Part shown: positions 9,123 through 17,914 of the stretch, one piece after another
Numbering within the stretch: position 1 is the stretch's first letter
Layout of the letters: every line of letters begins with the position of its first letter
Source of the DNA: Microvirga vignae
Lineage (GTDB): Bacteria; Pseudomonadota; Alphaproteobacteria; Rhizobiales; Beijerinckiaceae
Direction of reading: 5' to 3'
Length of the DNA: 64,000 nt
Assembly (NCBI RefSeq): GCF_001017175.1
Contig: NZ_LCYG01000003.1
Location: 1-64,000 of the forward strand
The notes under the pieces: model-generated
What the model saw: the letters and a program-made list of their open reading frames with translations, nothing else
Database searches by the model: none
Told to the model about the DNA's origin: nothing
Made by a program: the position numbers and the translations under genes

Positions 9123-10298
9123 ATGACCATTGCAGGATCGCGCGATCAAAAGCTCAACCGCCGCCTTCGCCTCGGCATGGTCGGCGGCGGACGTGGCGCC
9201 TTCATCGGCGCGGTGCACCGCATCGCCGCCCGTCTCGACGACCGATGGGAGTTGTCGGCCGGTGCGCTCTCCTCGGATCCAGAGCGGGCGCGCCTTTCGG
9301 GCGAGGATCTGCTTCTGCCATCCGATCGCATCTATGGCAGTTTCGAGGAAATGGCGCAGCGGGAGGCGGCGCGGGAGGACGGGATCGATGCGGTTGCCAT
9401 CGTCACGCCGAACCATGCGCATGCTTCCGCAGCCGAAGCTTTTCTGAAAGCCGGTATCCACGTGATCTGCGACAAGCCTCTCACCACGACGCGTGAGGAG
9501 GCTGAACGGCTTGCGGAACTCGCGAAAGAGTCGGGCCTGATCTTTGCCGTCACCCACAACTATACGGGCTACCCGCTGGTGCGGCAGGCCCGTGCCATGG
9601 TGGCGGAAGGAGCGCTCGGCGCCATCCGCGTCGTGCAGGTGGAATATGCGCAGGACTGGCTTGCGACGCGGCTTGAAGAGACCGGCAGCAAGCAGGCCGA
9701 GTGGCGCACCGATCCCTCCCGCTCAGGCCCTGCGGGAGCGGTGGGTGATATCGGCACGCATGCGTTCAATCTCGCCGAGTTCATTGTCGGCGATGAGGTC
9801 GCTTCGCTCTCTGCCGAACTGCACACCTTCGTGGAAGGAAGGAGGCTCGACGACAACGCCCATATGATGCTGCGCTTTGCTTCAGGTGCGAAAGGCATGC
9901 TCTGGTGCAGTCAGGTGGCGGCGGGCCTGGAGAACGGCCTTCGCATTCGCGTCTATGGCGCGGAGGCGGGTCTCGAGTGGCACCAGGAAAATCCGAACGT
10001 GCTGCTCTTCTCGCCTCTCGGTGAGCCACCCCGCATCATCCGTCGCAACGGCTATGGCGCCAGCGAGGTGTCGCGAGCCGCCTCGCGCATTCCGGGCGGA
10101 CATCCCGAAGGATATCTGGAGGGTTTCGCGCAGCTTTATACGGATGTGGCGGAGCAGATCGGCGCGCGGATCGAGGGCCGTGAGCCCAATCCCTTCTCGC
10201 TGCAGGTACCGACCGTCGAGCACGGCGTGCGCGGCGTGCGCTTCATCGAGGCGGCGGTCCGATCGTCGCAGGAAAGGGCGGCCTGGGTGGATATTTAA
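9123..10298 (+). CDS. Gfo/Idh/MocA-family NAD(P)-dependent sugar/polyol dehydrogenase
   Basis: A 391-residue oxidoreductase with an N-terminal Rossmann fold (GMVGGGRGAFIGAVHR, about 19-34) and a C-terminal substrate domain. The family EKP motif appears as CDKPLTTT, and the catalytic Asp/His pair is in GDIGTHAFNLAEF. The ATG at 9123 is preceded by GAGGGAGGTG; an earlier in-frame ATG lies inside the preceding gene. It is the last gene of the operon and likely oxidises the imported sugar or its isomer, providing keto-sugar substrate for the TIM-barrel enzyme. No sugar kinase is encoded in the cluster. Confidence 0.92.
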   Translation: MTIAGSRDQKLNRRLRLGMVGGGRGAFIGAVHRIAARLDDRWELSAGALSSDPERARLSGEDLLLPSDRIYGSFEEMAQREAAREDGIDAVAIVTPNHAHASAAEAFLKAGIHVICDKPLTTTREEAERLAELAKESGLIFAVTHNYTGYPLVRQARAMVAEGALGAIRVVQVEYAQDWLATRLEETGSKQAEWRTDPSRSGPAGAVGDIGTHAFNLAEFIVGDEVASLSAELHTFVEGRRLDDNAHMMLRFASGAKGMLWCSQVAAGLENGLRIRVYGAEAGLEWHQENPNVLLFSPLGEPPRIIRRNGYGASEVSRAASRIPGGHPEGYLEGFAQLYTDVAEQIGARIEGREPNPFSLQVPTVEHGVRGVRFIEAAVRSSQERAAWVDI

Positions 10299-10310
10299 GC
10301 CTTACCCATG

Positions 10311-10344
10311 CCCGCAATCCCGCCGCAGCCGGCGGGACTGCGGG
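10311..10344 (+). terminator. Long hairpin at the end of the sugar operon
   Basis: A 15-bp inverted repeat with one mismatch (10311-10325 with 10330-10344) and a 4-nt loop begins 12 bp after the last gene of the operon. There is no T-run, so it may act as a transcript-end stabiliser or a Rho-assisted stop. Confidence 0.5.
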
Positions 10345-10463
10345 TGTGCCCGGCAGGAAGATGGACCCTCGTAAGGGCGGGTTGTTGTCTCCTGCCTTGA
10401 AATCAGTCCCGTAATCATGACGTATAGGATCGACCAAACCTTCTTTGGAAAACCGATCCCGTC

Positions 10464-10871
10464 ATGGCCGCGAACCATCACCACCATGCCCTTGAGGAGC
10501 TGAACGACACGCAAAAGCGCGTTCACCGGATCCTGACCGCTGCTCAGAATCCCCTTTCGGCCTATGAGGTGCTGGACAAGATGCGCGCCAAGGGTGCGGT
10601 CACGCCGCCGACGGTCTATCGCTCCCTCGACAAGCTTATCGAGAAGGGCTTGGCCCACCGGCTTGAGAGCCTCAATGCCTATGTGGCCTGCAAGCACCCC
10701 CATCACCACGAGATGGCGGCCTTTGCCATCTGCGAGAGCTGTGGCCTTGTCACGGAATTCAGCGATCCGAACATCAATGAACGCCTCTCGCAATGGAGTG
10801 AGGATCACTCGTTCTGTTCCAAGAAAGTTACCGTAGAGATCCGCGGCCTCTGCGAAGCCTGTTCAAAGTAA
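10464..10871 (+). CDS. zur: Fur-family metalloregulator, Zur-like
   Basis: A 135-residue Fur-superfamily repressor, most like zinc uptake regulators. The winged helix spans about residues 15-65 (NDTQKRVHRILTA, TPPTVYRSLDKLIEKGLAHR). The dimerisation domain keeps metal-binding features: a His cluster KHPHHHEM, CESC and C-terminal CEAC (a structural CxxC-CxxC zinc site). An extra His run (NHHHHA) stands near the N-terminus. Zur in alphaproteobacteria represses ZnuABC-type uptake genes; none are next to it here. Gene symbol by family resemblance; Fur or Mur cannot be formally excluded. Confidence 0.8.
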   Translation: MAANHHHHALEELNDTQKRVHRILTAAQNPLSAYEVLDKMRAKGAVTPPTVYRSLDKLIEKGLAHRLESLNAYVACKHPHHHEMAAFAICESCGLVTEFSDPNINERLSQWSEDHSFCSKKVTVEIRGLCEACSK

Positions 10872-10896
10872 CATTATTCGTTGGAACTTGCTACCG

Positions 10897-10923
10897 GATC
10901 TATGTTATTATAGATCGTAACAT
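10897..10923. promoter_or_regulatory. Interlocked AT-rich dyads between two Fur-family genes
   Basis: Two overlapping inverted repeats lie in the 200-bp gap: GATCTA (10897-10902) with TAGATC (10911-10916), and ATGTTA (10902-10907) with TAACAT (10918-10923). ATGTTA/TAACAT half-sites resemble alphaproteobacterial Zur boxes, but the spacing is wider than the usual one. A regulatory site for the Zur-like protein or its paralogue is plausible but unproven. Confidence 0.4.
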
Positions 10924-11071
10924 GCTTCTTTGAACGACTTGTCTGCCAAATCGCCAGCTTCCGCAAAGGAATATGCAGAATTGCAAGAGGTTATTGCAAC
11001 GATAGCACATTGTCCGCCAGACGCTTGCCCTATATGAATATGTAGGTTTTGAAATAACAGGAGCGTCGCCC

Positions 11072-11524
11072 ATGAGCACCCGTGCCCTCAGGAAAGAAGA
11101 AGAAGAAAACCTCCTTCGCCGTGCAGACGATCTGTGCCGTCAGAACAATCTTCGGCTGACGCCGATCCGTGAGCGGGTTTACCGCGAGCTGGTTCAGAGC
11201 GGCGGCCCCGTGGGAGCCTACGATCTCGTAGACCGTCTCAGCAGCGACAAGAAGCGCCTGGCTCCGGTCACGATCTACCGTGCTCTCGACTTCTTGCGCG
11301 ATGCGGGCCTCGTTCACCGCCTCGCCACGCAGAACTCCTACGTGGTCTCCCATGGTCAGCCTGAAGTGAACGCCATGAAGATCATGTTCGTGGATTCCAA
11401 GACGGGCGAGACCATCGAGGTCCACTCCACGGAAGTGGCCGAAGCCGTTCGCAAGGCGGCCGAGCAGGCCGGCTTCAAGTCGATCTCGCCCTTCATGGAA
11501 GTTGAAGGCGAACTGGCCCGCTAG
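11072..11524 (+). CDS. Fur-fold regulator lacking metal-binding residues
   Basis: A 150-residue protein with a clear Fur-type winged helix (RLTPIRERVYRELVQSGGP, APVTIYRALDFLRDAGLVHRL, about 26-90). The C-terminal half has none of the expected metal ligands: there is no CxxC, no HHH cluster and only one Cys (in LCRQN near the N-terminus). The linker to the dimer domain is intact in length. It may be a metal-independent DNA-binding paralogue of the Zur-like protein 200 bp upstream, or may sense something else. The ATG at 11072 follows AGGAG. Its TAG stop (11522-11524) is formed by the left end of a repeat element. Confidence 0.85.
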   Translation: MSTRALRKEEEENLLRRADDLCRQNNLRLTPIRERVYRELVQSGGPVGAYDLVDRLSSDKKRLAPVTIYRALDFLRDAGLVHRLATQNSYVVSHGQPEVNAMKIMFVDSKTGETIEVHSTEVAEAVRKAAEQAGFKSISPFMEVEGELAR

Positions 11525-11672
11525 AGCATCGGACCCAAAAGTGGAATGCACTTTTGAGTCCAATGCTCCCTTGTTTAACTGCGCATCGTTGAAAGCGGAA
11601 AACCGGGTTCAACTTTTCGCTGACGTGGCCCTTCGGGTCACTGGCGCGAACCTTCGGTTCCGCAGGATGCGC
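11522..11672. repeat. Two-module palindromic intergenic element (copy A)
   Basis: Module 1 (11522-11569) is a near-perfect palindrome beginning TAGAGCATCGGACCCAAAAG and ending with CAATGCTC. Module 2 (11581-11672) runs from GCGCATCGTT to GGATGCGCC and contains the shared core GGAAAACCGGGTTCAACTTT. The same two modules recur at seven other loci in this window. The element resembles Rhizobiales intergenic mosaic (RIME-type) repeats. It separates the Fur-like gene from the RND pump gene and supplies the former's stop codon. Confidence 0.85.
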
Positions 11673-11783
11673 CAAGGCCTGTTTCACTGAATACGAGAAA
11701 GGCGAAGGCCCTGGTCGCCTCCGCCTTTTCTCTTTGGGCGGCATCATGAAAAAGGTGGGGCAAAGCTGCCCGACCTTTTCTTT

Positions 11784-14700
11784 CTACTCCGCTGCCAGAG
11801 CCTGATGGTGAGCGCGTGTCTCGCTCGCCCTCCCGCTCCGCACGGTTTCCCTGGATATGTAGGTGTAGAACATCGGCACCACGAAAAGTGTGAAGATCGT
11901 GCCGATGGACATACCGGCTGCAATCACGAGACCCATGGAGAAGCGGGCCGCCGCACCCGCGCCGCTGGCATAAAGCAGCGGAGCGACGCCAAGCACCATG
12001 GCGGCCGTGGTCATGAGAATCGGGCGCAGACGGACGCGGGCGGCTTCCTGAATCGCCTCACGTTTGCTGACGCCATGCTTCGCCTTCAGATCGTTGGCGA
12101 ATTCCACCATCAGGATGCCGTGCTTGGTGATCAGGCCCACCAGGGTGATCAAGCCCACCTGGGTGTAGATGTTGAGCGTCGCCAGACCGAGATTCAGGAA
12201 GATCATGGCGCCGAATACGGAGAGCGGAACCGACATCATGATGATGAACGGATCACGGAAGCTCTCGAACTGCGCCGCCAGCACCAGATAGATCACGATG
12301 ATGGCGAGACCGAAGGCGAGCAGAATCGAGCTACCTTCCTGCACCTCGAGACGGGACTGGCCGGCATAATCCTCATAGAAGCCCTGAGGCATGACCTCCT
12401 GCGCGATGGAGCGCAGGGTGGCCAGACCTTCGGATGTGGTCACGCCGGGCAGAGGCAGCGCCGAGATGGTCGCGGCATTGAGCTGATTGAACTGCTCGAT
12501 GGATGCCGGCGCGGCGTCCGTCGTGATGCTTACCAGAGCGGAGAGCGGCACCATGGAGCCGTCGGACGCCCGCACATAGTACTGGCCCAGCAATTCGGGG
12601 TTCAGACGATCAGACTGACGAACCTGGCTCACCACGTCGTAGCTGCGATTGTCTCGATCGAACTTGGAGATCGGAGCGCCGCCGACGAGCGCGCCGAGCG
12701 TGGTGCCGATCTCGCTCACCGGCACGCCAAGGGCCGCCGCGCGGTCGCGATCGACCGTGATGCGCGCACGAGGCGTCTCGTAAGAAATCGAGTTCTGCAC
12801 GACGATGAACTTGCCGGACTTCTGCGCGCGCTGACGCACCTGCTCGGCAACCTCGTAGGCCTGCGACGGATCGCCGATGGTGCGCAGCACGTACTGGATC
12901 GGCAGGCCGCCGCCTGCGCCCGGGAGAGACGGAGGTGCGAAGACGAAGGCCTGGACACCGCCGTTCTGATCCAGAAGATTCTGGATCTCCTGCTTGGTCT
13001 GCGCTCCCTTCTTCGCGCGCTCGTCCCACGGCTTCAGCTTGAAGCCCACGAAGCCGCCGCCGCCGCCATCGATGCCGACGATGAGGAAGCTCGCGTCGAT
13101 CTCAGGAATCTTCTCGGCAGCCCCCGTGAACTGCTTCGAAAATTCCTGCGTGTAATCCGCGGTCGCGTATTTCGGCGCGTTGACGAGACCGAGATAGGCG
13201 CCCTGATCCTCTTCCGGCGCGAGTTCCGAGGGGGTCTTCGAGAACAGGAAGCCTGTCGTCGCAAGCAGCACCAGCACGATGATAAGCGTGACCCAGCGAT
13301 AATCCAGCGAGCCCTTCAGGCGACGCCCATACCAGTTCTCGAGTCGCGTGAACGTACGGTCGACGAAGCTCGCGAACCGGCTCTGTGCCGCGTGAGGCTT
13401 CAGGAGCTTCGAGGACATCATGGGCGAGAGCGTCACCGCGATGATGCCCGAGATGATCACCGAGCCGGCCAGCGTGAAGGCGAACTCGCGGAAGAGCGAA
13501 CCCGTCAGGCCTTGCGTGAAGCCGATGGGCGCATACACCGCCGCCAGCGTGATCGTCATGGACACGATGGGAAGGAAGATTTCCTTCATGCCTACGATGG
13601 CCGCATCGACGGGTTTGAGTCCTTCCTCGATGTGACGGTGGATGTTCTCCAGCACCACGATGGCGTCGTCGACCACGAGACCGATGGCGAGCACCATCGC
13701 CAGCAGGGTCAAGAGGTTGATCGAGTAGCCCAGCGCAAAGAGGAAGAAGCACACGCCGACGAGCGAGAGCGGGATCGTGACGATCGGGATCAGCACCGAT
13801 CGGAAGGAGCCTAAGAACAGCAGAATCACGATCACGACGATGAGCGCAGCTTCGCCGATGGTCTTGAACACCTCTTCGATGGAGGCCGAGATGAAGTCTG
13901 ACGCATCGTAGACGATCTGCACCGTCATGCCTTTGGGCAGGGTCGGACGGATGCTTTCGATCTCCTTGGTCACTTGATCGGCAACCGTAAGCGGGTTGGC
14001 AGACGGTGTCGGCGTGACGCCGATGAAGGTGCCTTCCTTGCCGTTGAAGCTCACCTTCACATCGGTGCTTTCCGGACCGAGCTCCACATCGGCCACGTCG
14101 CGCAGACGCACGACCTGATCGCCATTCGAGCGGATCGGCAGCGCGCCGAAAGTCTCGGGCGTCTGCAACGTGGTCTGCATCTGCAGCGAATAGGCCACGT
14201 ATTCGTTCTGGGTCTTGCCGGGTGCAGCGAGGAAGTTGTTGGCGCCGATGGCCTGCACCACGTCGCCCGCGGTCACACCGCGTGCAGCGAGGCGTACGGG
14301 ATCGATCCAGACGCGCATGGCGAAGTCGCGCCCGCCCAGGATTTCGGCGTTGCCGACGCCTTCGAGCGTGGCAAAGCGCGGCTGCACCACGCGGGTGAGG
14401 AATTCCGACACCTGTTCGGGATTCATCTCCGTGCTTGCGAAGGTGATGTACATGAGGGCGAAGGTCTGGCCTGTGCCCTTCACGATCACCGGATCCTCAG
14501 CCTCGGAAGGAAGCTGCGCGCGCACCTGCTGCACCTTGGCGGTGACTTCGGTGAGCGCCGCGTTCGGGTCCGTGTTCAGGCGCATGCGCACGGACACCGT
14601 GCTCACGCCGAGGCGGCTCTGCGTGGTGACGTAATCGACACCTTCAGCGCTCGATACCGACTTGGCGATGGGCGTGCTGATGAAACCCTGGATCAGGTCG

Positions 14701-14867
14701 GCGCTCGCGCCCGTATAGGCCGTGGTGATCGTGATCGTGGTTTCCTCGACCTCAGGATACTGACGCACCTGAAGGCTCATCAGACCCTGCGCACCGAGCA
14801 ACAGGATCAGGAGGCTCACCACCATCGACAAAACGGGGCGGCGTATGAAAAGTTCTGTGAAACTCAT
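11784..14867 (-). CDS. RND multidrug efflux transporter, inner-membrane pump
   Basis: A 1027-residue hydrophobe/amphiphile efflux (HAE1) pump of the AcrB/MexB superfamily. The N-terminus FIRRPVLSMVVSLLILLLGA is TM1. Two large periplasmic loops lie between TM1-TM2 and TM7-TM8, with 12 TM segments overall. The TM4 proton-relay acidic pair is present in LAIGLVVDDAIVVLENIHRH. It works as a trimer with the adaptor encoded 11 bp upstream and an outer-membrane channel not encoded here. Substrates cannot be deduced. The divergent TetR gene probably controls the pair. Confidence 0.96.
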   Translation of the reverse strand: MSFTELFIRRPVLSMVVSLLILLLGAQGLMSLQVRQYPEVEETTITITTAYTGASADLIQGFISTPIAKSVSSAEGVDYVTTQSRLGVSTVSVRMRLNTDPNAALTEVTAKVQQVRAQLPSEAEDPVIVKGTGQTFALMYITFASTEMNPEQVSEFLTRVVQPRFATLEGVGNAEILGGRDFAMRVWIDPVRLAARGVTAGDVVQAIGANNFLAAPGKTQNEYVAYSLQMQTTLQTPETFGALPIRSNGDQVVRLRDVADVELGPESTDVKVSFNGKEGTFIGVTPTPSANPLTVADQVTKEIESIRPTLPKGMTVQIVYDASDFISASIEEVFKTIGEAALIVVIVILLFLGSFRSVLIPIVTIPLSLVGVCFFLFALGYSINLLTLLAMVLAIGLVVDDAIVVLENIHRHIEEGLKPVDAAIVGMKEIFLPIVSMTITLAAVYAPIGFTQGLTGSLFREFAFTLAGSVIISGIIAVTLSPMMSSKLLKPHAAQSRFASFVDRTFTRLENWYGRRLKGSLDYRWVTLIIVLVLLATTGFLFSKTPSELAPEEDQGAYLGLVNAPKYATADYTQEFSKQFTGAAEKIPEIDASFLIVGIDGGGGGFVGFKLKPWDERAKKGAQTKQEIQNLLDQNGGVQAFVFAPPSLPGAGGGLPIQYVLRTIGDPSQAYEVAEQVRQRAQKSGKFIVVQNSISYETPRARITVDRDRAAALGVPVSEIGTTLGALVGGAPISKFDRDNRSYDVVSQVRQSDRLNPELLGQYYVRASDGSMVPLSALVSITTDAAPASIEQFNQLNAATISALPLPGVTTSEGLATLRSIAQEVMPQGFYEDYAGQSRLEVQEGSSILLAFGLAIIVIYLVLAAQFESFRDPFIIMMSVPLSVFGAMIFLNLGLATLNIYTQVGLITLVGLITKHGILMVEFANDLKAKHGVSKREAIQEAARVRLRPILMTTAAMVLGVAPLLYASGAGAAARFSMGLVIAAGMSIGTIFTLFVVPMFYTYISRETVRSGRASETRAHHQALAAE

Positions 14868-14878
14868 GGCGTTTTTGC

Positions 14879-16012
14879 CTATTGCCCGTTTGCGAGCTTG
14901 GTCGCGTCGAGCTTCGTCACGTCAATGGTGTTGTCGATCTTCACCGTCGAGCCGGCCTGCAGCTTGTTCTGCCCCGAAGCCACGACCTGCTGACCGGGCG
15001 TGATGCCGGAGAGGATCTCGAGCGTGCCCCCGCGGCGGCGGCCGGTTTTCACGAAAACCTGTTTGACCACCTGAACCTGGTTGCCGGCCCGTTCTTCCTG
15101 CTCGATCGTGTAGACGTAGTCGCCGTAGAGGCTGGTGATAACCGCCGTCTGTGGCACCGTAATGACGTTGGGCTGCTCCGGCAGGATCACTTCGACGTGG
15201 AGGAACTGCCCCGGCAGGATGGCCCTGTTCTTGTTGTCCTCGATGAGAGCCTGCACTGAGACGAGGCGCGTCTTCGGATCGACGCGCGGATCCTTACCTG
15301 TCACGCGCCCCTTGTAGGGAAGATCTGCCTCGCTCACGCCCACTCGCACGTCCTGGCCGAGCTTGACGTCGTCCGCCAGCTGTTCAGGAACCGTGAAGTC
15401 GACCTTCATGGAATCGAGATCCTGGAAGCTTGCAATCACCGATCCAGGTTGGAGATATTGTCCGACATCGACCCGCGGAATGCCGATCACACCCGAGAAG
15501 GGCGCCTTCAGGGCCTTCTGCTCAAGGGTGGCTTCCAAGCGCGCAAGGCGCGAACGCGCCGCAGCAAGCACGGCGCTCGCCTGATCGAAATTGGCTTCGG
15601 TGCCGAAGCCGCGCGACGACAGCGTCTTGGCGCGTTCGAAGGCGCTCTCGGCCGTCTTCACAGCCGCCTGAACGTCCTGAATGTCCGCGCGCTCGACGGT
15701 ATCGTCGAGTTGGACGAGAACATCGCCCTCGCGGACGTTCTGGTTGGCCTTGAACTTGATTTCCTTGACGATGCCAGCCGTCTCGAAGGCAAGCTCGACG
15801 CCGTTCGCCGCCTTGGCGGTGCCGATAGCAGCAATGCTCGGCGTCCAGCTCCTAGCCTCCACCTTGGCAGCCGATACCGTTTGCGCCGGGGGCTTCATGT
15901 TGGCAAAGAACTGAGTGATCATCTTGTCCCGGAAGATGTTGAACCCGATCAGCCCGGCACAGAGCAAGATCGCGAAAAGGAAGACGAGACTGACTACGAT
16001 GCGCCGTTTCAT
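14879..16012 (-). CDS. RND efflux periplasmic adaptor (membrane fusion protein)
   Basis: A 377-residue HlyD/AcrA-type adaptor bridging the RND pump and an outer-membrane channel. It starts MKRRIVVSLVFLFAILLCAG, a signal anchor without a lipobox. A lipoyl-like half-motif (ELAFETAGIVKEIKFKANQNVREGDVLVQLD), an alpha-helical hairpin rich in Ala/Arg (about 110-160), a second lipoyl half and beta-barrel (KVDFTVPEQLADDVKLGQDV) follow. The ATG at 16012 begins the canonical membrane anchor; an upstream extension to 16156 would cross the divergent promoter and is rejected. It is the first gene of the efflux operon. Confidence 0.95.
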   Translation of the reverse strand: MKRRIVVSLVFLFAILLCAGLIGFNIFRDKMITQFFANMKPPAQTVSAAKVEARSWTPSIAAIGTAKAANGVELAFETAGIVKEIKFKANQNVREGDVLVQLDDTVERADIQDVQAAVKTAESAFERAKTLSSRGFGTEANFDQASAVLAAARSRLARLEATLEQKALKAPFSGVIGIPRVDVGQYLQPGSVIASFQDLDSMKVDFTVPEQLADDVKLGQDVRVGVSEADLPYKGRVTGKDPRVDPKTRLVSVQALIEDNKNRAILPGQFLHVEVILPEQPNVITVPQTAVITSLYGDYVYTIEQEERAGNQVQVVKQVFVKTGRRRGGTLEILSGITPGQQVVASGQNKLQAGSTVKIDNTIDVTKLDATKLANGQ

Positions 16013-16119
16013 GGGCTTTTTCCGAGAGTTAGGACCCGCAAGGCGGGCTACAGACTTGTAAGATGAAGGTGCGGCATTAGCGCAACTTACTATTGACGCG
16101 AATGCCGTGGCATCATTTA

Positions 16120-16139
16120 TATACCGACTGGACGGTTTA
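16120..16139. promoter_or_regulatory. Putative TetR operator in the efflux divergent promoter
   Basis: TATACCGAC (16120-16128), TG, GACGGTTTA (16131-16139) form a 20-bp palindrome with 7 of 9 matching positions per arm. It lies 17 bp before the TetR start codon and in the 143-bp gap to the divergent adaptor gene. Position and size fit a TetR-family operator controlling both directions. Confidence 0.6.
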
Positions 16140-16155
16140 GTTGCAAGAGTTGCCA

Positions 16156-16725
16156 ATGTTGGGAAATGTCCGAGGCCGCAAGAGTTCCCGCGAGAAGATT
16201 CTCGACGCGGCCGCGGAACTTGTTGCCGAGATCGGCGCCGGTCGCCTGACCCTCGATGCCGTGGCCGAGCGGGCCGGGCTCAGCAAGGGCGGGCTTCTCT
16301 ATAATTTCCCCAGCAAGGATGCGCTGCTGCAGGCCATGATCCAGCGCATGATCGACCAAGTATCGGATGCCAAGGAAAGCCTGCGCGCTCAGATGGCGCC
16401 CGGCCCTAACCTGGAAGCGCGTCTTGTCGCAACCACTCTTCTCAATATGTGCTGCGGCGGCAAGATGCAGGAGGTCGCCACAGGGCTCATGGTAGCCTCA
16501 GCGGAAAACCCGCGCCTGCTCGATCCTGTCCGTGGAGTTATTTCTGCAACATTGGAACAGGTGAAGGCGAATTCCGATGATCTGGATGCCGCGCTTCTGG
16601 GTTGGCTGGCAGTGGAGGGACTGAGCAATCTCGAGATGCACAATCTCAGCCCCTTCTCGGATCAGGACCGCGAGCGGATCGTGCAGGCGATCAATCGCCT
16701 GCTCACGAAGGGCATCGCGAAATAG
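16156..16725 (+). CDS. TetR-family repressor of the RND efflux operon
   Basis: A 189-residue TetR/AcrR regulator. The helix-turn-helix lies at about residues 12-55 (SREKILDAAAELVAEIG, LDAVAERAGLSKGGLLYNFP, SKDALLQAMI). The C-terminal helical domain is ligand-binding and shows no recognisable specificity. The ATG at 16156 is preferred over a TTG at 16141, since AAGAG lies at a suitable distance and the TTG start would run into the operator. The gene is divergent from the efflux adaptor/pump pair with a palindrome between them, the standard arrangement for a drug-responsive repressor. Confidence 0.92.
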   Translation: MLGNVRGRKSSREKILDAAAELVAEIGAGRLTLDAVAERAGLSKGGLLYNFPSKDALLQAMIQRMIDQVSDAKESLRAQMAPGPNLEARLVATTLLNMCCGGKMQEVATGLMVASAENPRLLDPVRGVISATLEQVKANSDDLDAALLGWLAVEGLSNLEMHNLSPFSDQDRERIVQAINRLLTKGIAK

Positions 16726-16736
16726 GCCCTTAAGCT

Positions 16737-17909
16737 TTAAGCCATCCAGGATGGATCGTTCAGCACTTCATCCGTATGCTCGCCGAGACGCGGCGAGGGA
16801 CGCGCGGCCGCCATCGGCTCTCCGTTCATGACGATGGGCGAACGCACGGACGGAATCGCGCCGCCTTTCGCAACGGGTGAAGGCAGATCGATCTTCATGC
16901 CGCGCGCGACCACCTGAGGATCAGCGAACACATCCGCAACCGTGTTGATCGGACCAGCCGGCACGCCCTGCTTTTCGAGGGCAGACAGCAAAGCCTCGCG
17001 CGTTGATTTAAGCGTAAGCTCGGTGAGGAGCGGCACGAGTTCGGCGCGATGCCGCACGCGGCCCGCATTCGTGGAGAAGCGCTCGTCCTGCGCGAGCTCG
17101 GGGTTCCCGAGAACGGCCACGAAGCGGGAAAACTGACCATCGTTGCCCACGGCCACGATCACGTGACCATCAGCCACCGGGAACACCTGATAAGGCACGA
17201 TGTTGGGATGCGCATTGCCCATGCGCCGGGGAGACTTGCCGGAGGCGAGATAGTTCATCGCCTGATTGGCGAGCACGCTCGTCTGCACGTCGAGCAACGC
17301 CATGTCGAGATGCGCACACTCCCCCGTCTGATCGCGACGGCGAAGGGCCGCGAGAATGCCGACCACCGAATAGACGCCGGTGAAGATATCGACGTAAGCG
17401 ACGCCGATCTTCTGCGGCTCTCCTTGAGGATCGCCGGTAAGATCCATGATGCCCCCCAAGCCCTGGATCATGAAGTCGTAGCCCGCACGCGACGCATAAG
17501 GCCCGTTCTGTCCGAAGCCCGTGATCGAGCAATAGACGAGGCGTGGATTGACGGCTTTCAGACTCTCGTAATCGAGACCGTACTTCTTTAGCCCGCCAAC
17601 CTTGAAGTTCTCGATCACGACATCCGCATGAGCCGCGAGCTTGCGTACCAGCGCCTGTCCCTCGGCACTTTCGAAGTCGACAGCGATCGAACGCTTGCCG
17701 CGATTGCAGGAATGGAAATACGCTGCCGACAGATCGCCGCCATCGGCCGCCTCGACAAAGGGGGGGCCCCAGCCGCGCGTGTCATCGCCCGCACCCGGCC
17801 GCTCCACCTTCACCACATCTGCGCCGAGGTCGGCGAGGAGCTGTCCCACCCAGGGACCAGCGAGAATGCGGGCGAGTTCGAGGACTTTGAGACCTGCAAG
17901 CGGTTTCAT
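16737..17909 (-). CDS. gcdG: Class III CoA-transferase (CaiB/BaiF), probable glutarate CoA-transferase
   Basis: A 390-residue family III CoA-transferase. The N-terminus LAGLKVLELARILAGPWVGQ and GADVVKVERPGAGDDTRGWG are diagnostic; the catalytic Asp is the one in AHLDMALLDVQ. Its operon mates are glutaryl-CoA dehydrogenase and a DapB-like reductase, and a GcdR-like LysR gene is divergent. In Pseudomonas the matching pair gcdH-gcdG converts glutarate to glutaryl-CoA (using succinyl-CoA as donor) and then to crotonyl-CoA, so that role is inferred. The ATG at 17909 lies 5 bp after the preceding gene's stop; a TTG at 17918 would overlap it. Confidence 0.85.
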   Translation of the reverse strand: MKPLAGLKVLELARILAGPWVGQLLADLGADVVKVERPGAGDDTRGWGPPFVEAADGGDLSAAYFHSCNRGKRSIAVDFESAEGQALVRKLAAHADVVIENFKVGGLKKYGLDYESLKAVNPRLVYCSITGFGQNGPYASRAGYDFMIQGLGGIMDLTGDPQGEPQKIGVAYVDIFTGVYSVVGILAALRRRDQTGECAHLDMALLDVQTSVLANQAMNYLASGKSPRRMGNAHPNIVPYQVFPVADGHVIVAVGNDGQFSRFVAVLGNPELAQDERFSTNAGRVRHRAELVPLLTELTLKSTREALLSALEKQGVPAGPINTVADVFADPQVVARGMKIDLPSPVAKGGAIPSVRSPIVMNGEPMAAARPSPRLGEHTDEVLNDPSWMA

Positions 17910-17914
17910 GAAAA

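Noticed and set aside
11805-13814. 669-codon frame antisense to the RND pump
   Set aside because: Arg/His/Gly-rich translation without recognisable features, fully opposite a well-conserved transporter gene.
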